A DNA stretch of 64,000 nucleotides from Aphanothece sacrum FPU1 (GTDB lineage Bacteria > Cyanobacteriota > Cyanobacteriia > Cyanobacteriales > Microcystaceae), in assembly GCF_003864295.1 (NCBI RefSeq), contig NZ_BDQK01000005.1, positions 1 through 64,000 on the forward strand, given 5' to 3'. Shown in pieces: positions 45,551 to 53,592 of the stretch. How positions within the stretch are numbered: the stretch's first letter is position 1; each line of letters begins with the position of its first letter. The notes beneath the pieces were generated by a model, which saw nothing but the letters and a program-made list of their open reading frames with translations, did no database searches and was not told where the DNA came from. Position numbers and translations under genes: made by a program.

Positions 45551-46129
45551 GTGAGTACCATTAATAACGTCAACCTAGCAGAAAGAAGTGCAGTAGGAAC
45601 CATAGTTGTCGCCGGAAACTTAGTCGAAGCAACCGATGACGCTTACGGACAAACCCCCACCTTTAGCTTAAGTACCTCTCCTAAAGATGGTTCAGGAAAT
45701 AACCTTTTTGCCATCAATGCTACCACCGGAGAAATTACCCTTACTCAAGCAGGTGCGAATACCATTGACTTTGAAAGTGGGGTCACATCTTATCAATTAG
45801 GAGTCAAAGCAACAGACGGATTTAAACTATCTACAGAACGCACTTTTAACGTTAATATTACCAACGTTAATGAGGGAACTATTGTAGTAGATAAAACTGC
45901 TGTTACTTTCGGCACAAAACTCTCCCAATACCGTACAGGTGCGACCGATAGCCTGTTTGTTCGTACCAATTTTGCAGACCGAACCCAATTCATTGATATT
46001 ACCAATACAGCAGTAGGAACCAATGATGTTTTAGCTATTTCTGGTATTAATATCAATGCTCAAAATGTTACCACAAATGCCAACTTTAGCAGATGGGTTA
46101 CGCTATCGCTAACCCATCCTACAAAATAA
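45551..46129 (+). pseudogene. Cadherin-like repeat fragment of a surface protein
   Basis: 192-residue frame. Residues 25-110 are one cadherin/dystroglycan-type repeat (FAINATTGEITLTQAG, LGVKATDGFKLSTERTFNVNI). It begins in mid-domain, with no signal peptide, and ends by running into an interspersed repeat at 46093 (SRWVTLSLTHPTK). The parent would have been a large secreted or surface protein. A PEP-CTERM end at 46658-47182 on the same strand may be its other end. Confidence 0.7.
46093..46125. repeat. GGGTTACGCTATCGCTAACCC interspersed repeat
   Basis: Palindromic unit with arms GGGTTA(C)GC and GC(G)TAACCC followed by ATCCTAC. A related copy is at 57126-57155 and a half-unit at about 13625. 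It forms the artificial ends of two converging genes, the cadherin fragment and hicB. Confidence 0.7.
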
Positions 46130-46327
46130 AGGTTCAGGTAAAGGTTCATTATCTGCTTCATAGGCAATAATTAGGGATTCTATAGCCTCTTTTCCATTAG
46201 CAACAGCTTCCTCATAAGTATCTCCATGAGTGCGCCAATATTGCCCAGGAAAATCAGGTAATGCTACCAAAAAACAATTATCTTCATCAGACCATTGAAT
46301 GATCATGCGATATTTAATCTGTTCCAT
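46109..46327 (-). CDS. hicB: HicB-type antitoxin
   Basis: 72 aa. Partial RNase H-like HicB fold: YRMIIQWSDEDNCFLVALPD, FPGQYWRTHGDTYEEAVANG. It neutralises HicA and usually represses the operon. Its last residues (LFCRMG) come from the repeat at 46093-46125, so the natural end may be shortened by a few residues. It overlaps hicA by 14 bases. Confidence 0.85.
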   Translation of the reverse strand: MEQIKYRMIIQWSDEDNCFLVALPDFPGQYWRTHGDTYEEAVANGKEAIESLIIAYEADNEPLPEPLFCRMG

Positions 46328-46532
46328 TTTCTTGCTTCCTCTTAACTTCTTGAATTGCCCGTTTTACTTCTTTTTCTTGATAAAGCTTTGCATCTGCACT
46401 GTCTTTTCCAGAAACAGTTATTTTACCAGAATATAAAGAATGTACCCAGTTTGTATGACTACCTTTTCCTGGTTTTTGAATAAAACCAATTTGGCGAAGC
46501 ATTTGCTTTAACTCTCTAACTTTTTTAGGCAT
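46314..46532 (-). CDS. hicA: HicA-type mRNA interferase toxin
   Basis: 72 aa with a dsRBD-like fold. The catalytic histidine is in KPGKGSHTNWVH; the start MPKKVRELKQMLRQIGF is typical. HicA cuts mRNA and tmRNA. It is transcribed before hicB on the minus strand with a 14-base overlap. Confidence 0.9.
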   Translation of the reverse strand: MPKKVRELKQMLRQIGFIQKPGKGSHTNWVHSLYSGKITVSGKDSADAKLYQEKEVKRAIQEVKRKQENGTD

Positions 46533-46551
46533 TTTTTGTTAATTAATAGAG

Positions 46552-46656
46552 TTAATCTGTTATTTGCTTGATTTTATCAATAAAAATCGCCTCGACTTCC
46601 TCATAAGACATAGATAAAGGAGAAGGATATTTAATTTTATCTTTTTTACGACTCAT
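46552..46656 (-). CDS. Small hypothetical protein upstream of hicA (34 aa)
   Basis: ATG at 46656, TAA at 46552. Product begins MSRKKDKIKYPSPLSMSYEE and is basic then acidic. It ends 19 bases before hicA and shares its strand, so it may be a leader gene of the hicAB operon. I know no family; it could be chance. Confidence 0.35.
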   Translation of the reverse strand: MSRKKDKIKYPSPLSMSYEEVEAIFIDKIKQITD

Positions 46657-46657
46657 T

Positions 46658-47182
46658 AATACTTCTAATGCTTTTAGTCAAGCATTAGAAGTGTTAATGG
46701 GAGATATTCGTAACGATGCAGTAGGAATTACTAGCAGTAATATTAGTCTGTTTTTTAATCCAAATCAACTGCAAAATATTGATAATTCTTTTACACCTAC
46801 TTCTCTAATTAGTCCTCTTTTGCCGACTACTTTCCCTTTAGGAAGAACGGGAATATTGAATAATAATAACGGGTCAATTACTAACTTAGGAGGTGCTTCT
46901 CTACCTAGTTTTGGTATCGGTTCACCCCTGGGAATCAATCAACTTGAAACCTTTAGTTTAATGTACTTCAAAGCTATTAATTCAGGTGATTCTAGTTTAA
47001 GTTTAAATATTGACTTATCTCAAACAGGTTTTGCCGATGGAACTTTCGTTAGTTTAACAACACCTAATCAATTTACTCAACCCATTTCTATTACCCCTGA
47101 ATTTGTCCCCGAACCCTTGACAATTTTGGGCGTTATTACAGCTTCAGTTTTTGGAGTTTTGCTGAAGACTAAAGGGAAATAA
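46658..47182 (+). pseudogene. C-terminal PEP-CTERM fragment of a secreted protein
   Basis: An open frame without a proper start (the GTG at 46691 is internal) ends in a PEP-CTERM sorting signal: VPEPLTILGVITASVFGVLL followed by KTKGK. This tail anchors proteins for exosortase. The body (residues 1-130) is polar and beta-rich. It may be the end of the same gene as the cadherin fragment at 45551, with hicAB lying between. Confidence 0.65.
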
Positions 47183-47225
47183 ATTGCTTTATTCCCCCGC
47201 TTATTTTCCCTAAAGTTAGGCTAAT

Positions 47226-48269
47226 TTATTCTTCTTCATCGGTTTGAGAAATAGCAAAACTAAGCGCGCCTAATTCTAATTTTTCCCGCACTTCTTTCTC
47301 TATGGTTTCAGCCACTTTGGGATTTTCTTCAAGATACTTAATAGCGTTATCTCGTCCTTGAGCAATATTATCACCGTTATAACTATACCAAGCTCCTTTC
47401 CGATTGACCACATTGGTTTGTTCTGCTAAATCTAACATACAGCCCATTTGTGAAATACCTTTGCCAAAAATAATGTCAAATTCGGCAATACGAAAGGGAG
47501 GGGCTACTTTATTTTTAGCTACTTTGACTTTAGCGCGAATTCCATATTCTCCCTCGGTACCTTTTTTGAGAGTTTGAATGCGACGAATATCTAAACGAAC
47601 TGAGGCGTAAAATTTTAAGGCGTTTCCTCCTGTGGTGACTTCGGGACTGCCATAAGTTACCCCGATTTTTTGCCGTAATTGGTTGAGAAAAATGACAACA
47701 CAGCCAGATCTACCAATATTTCCGGCAATTTTGCGCAAAGCTTTACTCATTAGACGCGCTTGTAACCCAACTTGAGTATCTCCCATTTCTCCTTCAATTT
47801 CGGCCCGGGGAACTAAAGCTGCTACAGAGTCGATGACCACAATATCAACGGCAGATGAGCGTACTAACTGATCGACGATTTCTAGGGCAGATTCCCCATT
47901 ATCGGGTTGCGCTACCAATAAATTGTCAATTTGCACCCCTAAACCTGCAGAATAAGTAGGATCGAGGGCGTGTTCTGCATCGACAAATGCCGCTACTCCT
48001 CCGGCTTTTTGTACTTCTGCGATCGCATGAAGGGCCAAAGTAGTTTTACCGGAACTTTCGGGCCCGTAAATCTCAATAACCCGTCCTTTGGGGAGTCCTC
48101 CTCCCAAGGCTAAATCTAGGGTTAAAGCACCACTGGAAATGGTCTCTACCCGCATATTAGCGGCATCTCCCAGGCGCATAATGGAGCCTTTTCCGAAATT
48201 TCGCTCAATTTGAGTTAAAACTAAGCTTAACGCCTTTTCTTTGTCAGGATTGTTGGTAATAGTCGCCAT
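47226..48269 (-). CDS. recA: Recombinase RecA
   Basis: 347 aa. Walker [19 protein letters not shown] for Walker B, and the L2 loop region [17 protein letters not shown]. Full length with the short acidic tail typical of cyanobacterial RecA. Catalyses strand exchange. No SOS box is evident. Monocistronic. Confidence 0.97.
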   Translation of the reverse strand: MATITNNPDKEKALSLVLTQIERNFGKGSIMRLGDAANMRVETISSGALTLDLALGGGLPKGRVIEIYGPESSGKTTLALHAIAEVQKAGGVAAFVDAEHALDPTYSAGLGVQIDNLLVAQPDNGESALEIVDQLVRSSAVDIVVIDSVAALVPRAEIEGEMGDTQVGLQARLMSKALRKIAGNIGRSGCVVIFLNQLRQKIGVTYGSPEVTTGGNALKFYASVRLDIRRIQTLKKGTEGEYGIRAKVKVAKNKVAPPFRIAEFDIIFGKGISQMGCMLDLAEQTNVVNRKGAWYSYNGDNIAQGRDNAIKYLEENPKVAETIEKEVREKLELGALSFAISQTDEEE

Positions 48270-48407
48270 TAACGCCTCAATATGTCTTTAAATGAATATG
48301 TAGTATAGAAGTATCGTCAATTGTAACTGTTTTCCCGTGAGAATGACTGCAAGAGTGTCAATTTTGTTATATTGTTGGCTTTTCTAGGGTAACATTTTTA
48401 GGACTGT

Positions 48408-48436
48408 GTTGGGTTTCGTTCCTCAACCCAACCTAC
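48408..48436. repeat. GTAGGTTGGGTTGAGGAACG interspersed repeat, copy 3 (reverse)
   Basis: Exact reverse complement of the 29-bp unit at 1043-1071. Its last bases overlap the stop region of grrM. Confidence 0.85.
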
Positions 48437-49623
48437 GAATTAGATAAATTAAAAGATTGTTCTAAAGCATTAAGAACTATATCGGTTACTATCTGAATTC
48501 GATAGCGACAAGCGTTTGTTTGGGCTGAATTAAAACTGCCATTTTCCCAATATTTATTACTTCCGGCACCACCTCCACATACGCCGAAATATTGACAGTT
48601 TTCCCGACAAAGATTAACTCCTGCTGCCATATCTCGATAGATGTTTAAGAATTTTTCACTATGACAAACAGATTCAAAAGTATCGGTTAAGACGTTCCCT
48701 AAAATAAAGTCTCCGTAAGGTTCTGTTTTAATAGATAATAATTCAGGATCAAAGGTAGAAAAGTTTCCTTTATGATCAATATTGACAATCATAAAAGGAT
48801 GATTCATGTCTGTTTTTTTTAGTCTTCTATCATCACAAATTAAGCCACAAATTGATTCAAATTCTCTGACTTTTAATTGATCGTTGGTTTGAACTGTTAA
48901 GTCCCAAAATCGCCGCATAAAAGCCTGATAACGCTGTTCTGTTCCAGCTTTGTCTAAAGAAGAAGTTTGATTAATTCCTTCGGTTTCTTCCATATTAAAG
49001 GCGACATCAAGAATGCCATTATCCCAGAAAAATTGAAAAATTTCGTCAGGGTAATCTAGAGAATCTTGGTTAATAACTGCAATTATATTAAAATATAAAT
49101 CATTTTTTTGTAGATAATTTATCCCACGCATAACACTAGCATGACTCCCTAATCCGGTGCGAGTTTTGCGGTGAATATCATGAAGAAAATCTGGCCCATC
49201 AATACTGATACCGACACAAATATTATGTTCTTTAAACAAATCACACCAAGCTTGATTAATTAGGGTTCCATTGGTTTGAATTGAATGACAAATAGGAATT
49301 TGTTGAGTATTGTATTTTTGACTAGCTATTTCTATTTGTTTAAAGACTTCTTGATAAAAAGAAACTGGAACTGCTAGGGGTTCTCCTGCGTGCCAACAAA
49401 TATCAACATAATTTCCTAAAAATGGACTTGTTAAAATAGCTTTAAAAATAGGTTCTATTAAATCAATAGAGAGTCTATTTTTTAGGTGACGATCTGGCAA
49501 ATAACAATAATCACAATCAAGATTACAAAATGAGGTGGGTTGAATTACAACTAAACTAATGGGGCCAAAAGATGAAATATCAATTGACTGATTTTTAGTA
49601 GTATCGGTCATTAAGTTTGTCAT
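48433..49623 (-). CDS. grrM: Radical SAM/SPASM peptide maturase GrrM
   Basis: 396 aa. The SAM iron-sulfur cluster site is CNLDCDYC (C33, C37, C40). The C-terminal SPASM region has CRENCQYFGVCGGGAGSNKY and a final cysteine in TNACRYR for auxiliary clusters. It matches the GRRM family (GrrM/OscB), which forms cyclophane cross-links between aromatic rings and side-chain carbons in three-residue motifs. Two matching glycine-rich precursors follow upstream on the same strand at gaps of 43 and 84 bases. An internal ATG (residue 5) is an alternative start. Confidence 0.92.
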   Translation of the reverse strand: MTNLMTDTTKNQSIDISSFGPISLVVIQPTSFCNLDCDYCYLPDRHLKNRLSIDLIEPIFKAILTSPFLGNYVDICWHAGEPLAVPVSFYQEVFKQIEIASQKYNTQQIPICHSIQTNGTLINQAWCDLFKEHNICVGISIDGPDFLHDIHRKTRTGLGSHASVMRGINYLQKNDLYFNIIAVINQDSLDYPDEIFQFFWDNGILDVAFNMEETEGINQTSSLDKAGTEQRYQAFMRRFWDLTVQTNDQLKVREFESICGLICDDRRLKKTDMNHPFMIVNIDHKGNFSTFDPELLSIKTEPYGDFILGNVLTDTFESVCHSEKFLNIYRDMAAGVNLCRENCQYFGVCGGGAGSNKYWENGSFNSAQTNACRYRIQIVTDIVLNALEQSFNLSNS

Positions 49624-49666
49624 TTTTTGCTGAAATTTTTACGGTTAATATTTAAACTTTTTTGGT

Positions 49667-50083
49667 TTACCAACGATTAACAAAACCGCCTCCATTTGGC
49701 CAACCATTGCGATTAATGAAACTGCCACCATCACCCCAATTTCTATTATTAAATCCTCCATTTCTCCAAGGGTTGTTACGATTAATAAAGCTTCCCCCTC
49801 CATTTCTGTTAGCAAAACCTCCGCCACCGCGTAAATTTCCCCAACCTCCTCCGTTGCCATTTCCCCAACCTATAGCCATTAAATCTTCGTTTGCTTCTGA
49901 TGTTCTTAAGGGTTCAATTCCTCGTTGTTTCATCGCTTCTGTAAGTCGAGAAAGACGACTTTCAATATTAGGAGAAATAGATTCACTTTGAGGTAAAAAA
50001 GAAGTGGCATTAGCCCCCGATATGGTTAAAGTAGATATGGCTAATAAAAAACCAACACAAGTAACTTTAGTCGTAATATTCAA
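49667..50083 (-). CDS. grrA: GrrA-family glycine-rich RiPP precursor, long form
   Basis: 138 aa. An N-terminal signal-like helix (10-27) and a leader with IESRLSRLTEAMKQRGIEPL precede a core from about residue 70. The core is rich in G, N and R with spaced aromatic-X-asparagine motifs: WGN (twice), FAN, FIN, FNN, FIN and FVN, each a candidate site for GrrM. The final residues are GGGFVNRW. It is probably exported and modified. Confidence 0.88.
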   Translation of the reverse strand: MNITTKVTCVGFLLAISTLTISGANATSFLPQSESISPNIESRLSRLTEAMKQRGIEPLRTSEANEDLMAIGWGNGNGGGWGNLRGGGGFANRNGGGSFINRNNPWRNGGFNNRNWGDGGSFINRNGWPNGGGFVNRW

Positions 50084-50167
50084 AATACTATCTCCCTGAA
50101 TGAAAATTATGAGAAAACATTGGCTAACAAACAGTCATTAATGATTAAAGAAACTTCCTCCATCACT

Positions 50168-50437
50168 CTAACCATGATTAACAAAACCTCCGCCACCACC
50201 ACCTTTACGATTAGCAAAACCGCCAGCAATTTGTGTTTGTGTTGCTTCTTGGGATGTTTCTACCGCATCGATTCCTCGTTGCTGTATTGTCTGGGTAATG
50301 GGAGAAAGACGAGATTCAATGGTAGTAATATTAGCATCTAATGGGGGCAACTGGGAACTAGCATCAGCTTGAATCACACTCAGAGTGGATATGGCTAGTA
50401 AAAACCCAACGAAACTGATTTTATTGTTAATTAGCAC
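50168..50437 (-). CDS. grrA: GrrA-family RiPP precursor, short form
   Basis: 89 aa. Signal-like helix and leader (FVGFLLAISTLSVIQADA, then IESRLSPITQTIQQRGIDAV) are clearly paralogous to the long precursor. The core holds only two candidate motifs, FAN and FVN, in GGFANRKGGGGGGFVNHG. First gene of the grrA-grrA-grrM set. Confidence 0.87.
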   Translation of the reverse strand: MLINNKISFVGFLLAISTLSVIQADASSQLPPLDANITTIESRLSPITQTIQQRGIDAVETSQEATQTQIAGGFANRKGGGGGGFVNHG

Positions 50438-50587
50438 CTTGTTTTCTTATAAAAGATATTCCTTACAGACTTTAGCAAAAAAAAGCTGTTATTATCATTT
50501 TTGTTAATTTTTTTGACCTTTTATTTACAAATGCTTTTAAAATAGAGAATATTGTTTTGTTCTTTGTGTAGTTTTAGGGTTGCTTAG

Positions 50588-51496
50588 ATGTCTAAGATTT
50601 TATCAATTGCTTTATTCAGTTTGATGGCTGGTTTAACATTTCCTGGTATAACTCTAGCAGAGACGGTTATGGAAAGGGTGGCTAAAACTGGAGTTTTGAC
50701 GGTAGGAACTCGAACAGATGTAGTTCCCTATTCTTATGTTAATGAGAAACAAGAATTAACGGGATATTCAATAGACGTTCTTGAGTTAATTCGGGAACAA
50801 TTACAAAAAGAATTAGGTAAAGAAGTTATACTAGATGTGGTAAAGTACGATCAATTTGGAGATCGAATTCAAAAAATAGTTAACCGAGAAATCGATATTT
50901 CTTGTGATACTATTTTTACTTGGGAACGAGATAAGTTTGTGGATTTTTCTTTAGGTTATGGGGTTTCAGGAATTAAAGTAGTAGTCAAAAAAGATAGTGG
51001 TTTAGAATCACCGGAATCTTTGAAAAATAAACGTATTGGTATTGTTAAAAATACCCTTCGACCACGAGCGATTGAAGTAGTTCAATCTCAAGTAACGATT
51101 GTTCCTCTTGATAGTGTTGAGGCAGGTTTTGCTGCGGTAGCAGAGGGGAAAATTGATGGATTTGCTTATGATGGTATCATTTTAGAAGGAATGCGACAAA
51201 CTATGAGTAATGCTAATGCTTTTAAAGTAGTTCCTAAAGAGTCTTATTTTAAACATGGGATTGCTTGTATGGTTCCTGAAAATGATTCTAGTTTCTTGAA
51301 TTTAGTTAACTATACAATTGTTAAAATGATGGATGGTTATCTAGCAGGTGATACTCGTTATATGACTATCGTTAATCGCTATTTTGGAACTGATGGAATT
51401 GTTCCTATAGATGCGGATAGAATTCGTAATTTCTTTGAGATGATTGTCATCACTCGTGAACAAATTCCTCCCCAAACAACTCAATCTACTAAATAG
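50588..51496 (+). CDS. grrP: GrrP-type orphan extracellular substrate-binding protein
   Basis: 302 aa. A signal peptide at 1-25 is followed by a periplasmic binding fold (SBP_bac_3): TGVLTVGTRTDVVPYSYVNE, LTGYSIDVLELI and DGFAYDGIILEGM. No transporter genes are nearby. In GRRM loci an orphan binding protein, GrrP, regularly accompanies grrA and grrM; its role may be to bind a ligand or the peptide. It is divergent from the precursors with 150 bases between. Confidence 0.85.
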   Translation: MSKILSIALFSLMAGLTFPGITLAETVMERVAKTGVLTVGTRTDVVPYSYVNEKQELTGYSIDVLELIREQLQKELGKEVILDVVKYDQFGDRIQKIVNREIDISCDTIFTWERDKFVDFSLGYGVSGIKVVVKKDSGLESPESLKNKRIGIVKNTLRPRAIEVVQSQVTIVPLDSVEAGFAAVAEGKIDGFAYDGIILEGMRQTMSNANAFKVVPKESYFKHGIACMVPENDSSFLNLVNYTIVKMMDGYLAGDTRYMTIVNRYFGTDGIVPIDADRIRNFFEMIVITREQIPPQTTQSTK

Positions 51497-51623
51497 TAAT
51501 AAGTGGGTGGATTTCTTTAATCTATGGCTAAAAAAGAGGGCGGGTTCATTTAACTTATTGCTAACAACATTAAATTCTAGTTACAAACCCACCCCTACAA
51601 CTATGGGAACTGGTTTATTTTAC
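51497..51623. repeat. AAACCCACCCCTACAAC-type repeat, left of MITE copy C
   Basis: Positions 51546-51602 are a degenerate copy of 51815-51873; both contain TTCTAGTTA and a CCC(A/T)TACAACT-like end. The same family occurs at 10799-10900 and 11411-11551. Confidence 0.55.
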
Positions 51624-51814
51624 GGTTCTATCGGACTTACTATGCCAAATTAATAATTAATGACAGACTCAAGTCTAATCCTATAAAGACTAAGTCCGAC
51701 GAGCGCGGACGCTCATTGTAGGTTGGGTAGGCAACCTTTGTTTGTATAGCTTAACTCTGAGCGAGTTAAAGTCCATTGTTTGTGATAATTTAGCATAACT
51801 TGTCCGGTAGAACC
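51624..51814. mobile_element. MITE-like element, GGTTCTACCGG family, copy C
   Basis: 191 bp. Right end is the complement of GGTTCTACCGGACAAGTTAT; the left end is GGTTCTATCGGACTTACTAT. Inside, GGTAGGCAACCTTTG and CTATAAAGACTAAG correspond to copies A and B read in reverse. It is flanked by a nearly exact 11-bp repeat (GTTTATTTTAC / ATTTATTTTAC). No coding capacity. Confidence 0.8.
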
Positions 51815-51889
51815 ATTTATTTTACTTATTGGTAACAATCTTGAATTCTAGTTAAAAATCTGCCCTTACAACTTGTTATTTGTGAAGCA

Positions 51890-53482
51890 TTAATATGCTA
51901 ATGCTAAACCATCGGCACGAGGTTCAGATGCACTAACCAAAACTCCCTCATTTCTTAATATCATTTGACCCTTTCCAAACATGGTTTCAGGGGCAAGATT
52001 AATATCATGGCCTCGTTGTCGTAAACCTTGAATAATTTCAGGGGGTAGACCCCTTTCTAAAAGTATTCTATTTCCTTCTAAGAATCGCCATCTAGGGGCA
52101 TCTAAAGCTGTTTGAGGATTCATTTGATAATCAAGTAGGTTTACCACCATTTGCAGATGTCCTTGGGGCTGCATGGGCGCGCCCATAACACCAAATGGGC
52201 CTAATGGTTGATTATTTTGAGTTAAGAATCCAGGGATAATGGTATGAAAGGGACGTTTATTAGGAGCAATTTGATTAGGATGTTTATCTTCTAATGTAAA
52301 AGCTGACCCTCTATTATGTAAAGATATTCCTGTTTCTGGAATTAATATACCACTGCCAAAACTATCATAATTTGATTGTATAAAGGATACCATTAAATCG
52401 GTGTCTGCTGTACATAAATATACTGTTCCGCCTTTTGGTATTCCTGGATTTGCTAAAGTAATGGCTTGAGATGTAATTAAATTTTGACGTTTTTTTCCAT
52501 ATTTTTTATCTAATAATTGTTTAAGTGAAACTCTCATATAATCTGAATCTGACACATGAGAATACACATCAGCAAAGGCTAATTTCATTGCTTCAATTTG
52601 ATAATGAAAGCTTTCTATTGAGTCACGGGGATACTTTTCTAATTCTAATCCTTCTAAAATATTTAAAGCTATTAATGCGGCAATTCCTTGTCCATTTGGG
52701 GGCATTTCCCAAACGTCTAATTCTTTATAGTTTGTCGAAATAGGATCAGCCCATAAAGGTTCGTGTTTAGCTAAATCATTAAGAGTTAAAAAGCCTCCTG
52801 TCTCCGAGGAAAAGTTAACAAATTTTTGAGCTAATTTACCTGTATAAAAACTTTCTCCTCCTGTTTGAGCAATTTCTTTTAATGTATTAGCATGAAAATA
52901 ACTACCCCAAATTTCTCCAGTTTTAGGGGCGCGATTTTTAGGAAAAAAAATTTCTTTAAAGGGTTGAAATTCGGGAGATTTTCTAGACAGATAAACTGCT
53001 TCTTTGCGTCGCCAAATTTGGGCAGTAACAGGAGAAACCGGAAACCCTTCTTTTGCATAACGAATGGCAGGACTAAATAATGCTTCAAATGGTAATTGTC
53101 CCCATCGCTTCCATAACGTATACCAAGCAGAAACCGCCCCCGGAACTGTGACAGTTAACCATCCTAATTGGGGCATTTCTTTGAGATTATTATAAGCTTC
53201 TAAAGGCAAATTTTCAGAACTTTTTCCAGAAGCATTAAGACCATGTAATTTACCATCCCAAACTAAAGCAAAAGCATCAGAACCTATCCCATTAGATGTG
53301 GGTTCTACTACGGTTAAAGTAATAGCAGTAGCAATAGCAGCATCAACCGCATTTCCTCCCTGTTGAAACATTTCTATTCCTGCTAAAGTTGCTAAAGATT
53401 GACTGGTAGCAACTGCACATCGTTTACCTAAAATGACTCGACGTTGGGAAGGGTAAATATAGTGATCTAAATCAAATTTCAT
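51890..53482 (-). CDS. Gamma-glutamyltransferase family hydrolase
   Basis: 530 aa Ntn hydrolase. The large-subunit start GGNAVDAAIATAITLTVVEP and the self-cleavage/nucleophile region GGTVYLCTADTD (threonine in GTVYL) are clear; SYDSFGSGI and the oxyanion glycine pair are present. Such enzymes cut glutathione or acylated compounds. No signal peptide is seen, so it is likely cytoplasmic. Substrate unknown. Confidence 0.85.
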   Translation of the reverse strand: MKFDLDHYIYPSQRRVILGKRCAVATSQSLATLAGIEMFQQGGNAVDAAIATAITLTVVEPTSNGIGSDAFALVWDGKLHGLNASGKSSENLPLEAYNNLKEMPQLGWLTVTVPGAVSAWYTLWKRWGQLPFEALFSPAIRYAKEGFPVSPVTAQIWRRKEAVYLSRKSPEFQPFKEIFFPKNRAPKTGEIWGSYFHANTLKEIAQTGGESFYTGKLAQKFVNFSSETGGFLTLNDLAKHEPLWADPISTNYKELDVWEMPPNGQGIAALIALNILEGLELEKYPRDSIESFHYQIEAMKLAFADVYSHVSDSDYMRVSLKQLLDKKYGKKRQNLITSQAITLANPGIPKGGTVYLCTADTDLMVSFIQSNYDSFGSGILIPETGISLHNRGSAFTLEDKHPNQIAPNKRPFHTIIPGFLTQNNQPLGPFGVMGAPMQPQGHLQMVVNLLDYQMNPQTALDAPRWRFLEGNRILLERGLPPEIIQGLRQRGHDINLAPETMFGKGQMILRNEGVLVSASEPRADGLALAY

Positions 53483-53561
53483 GAATTTTCTTGTGTTAAT
53501 AAAAACAATTAATCCTATAGGTCAACTCCTGCGGAGAATTCAAAATTATGAATTATATGGA

Positions 53562-53583
53562 GGGGTCAACGGCCGTTGACCCC
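53562..53583. repeat. GGGGTCAACGG palindrome, copy 1
   Basis: Perfect 22-bp palindrome with arm GGGGTCAACGG. An identical copy is at 55211-55232, and a partial one lies inside MITE copy B at about 21020. It stands 10 bases past the stop of the Uma2 gene, so it may terminate it. Confidence 0.8.
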
Positions 53584-53592
53584 TCCTGTCTA

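Noticed and set aside
49645-50341. Frames antisense or out of frame to the GrrA genes (proline- or glutamate-rich)
   Set aside because: Their odd composition is explained by the glycine/asparagine-rich codons of the real precursors.
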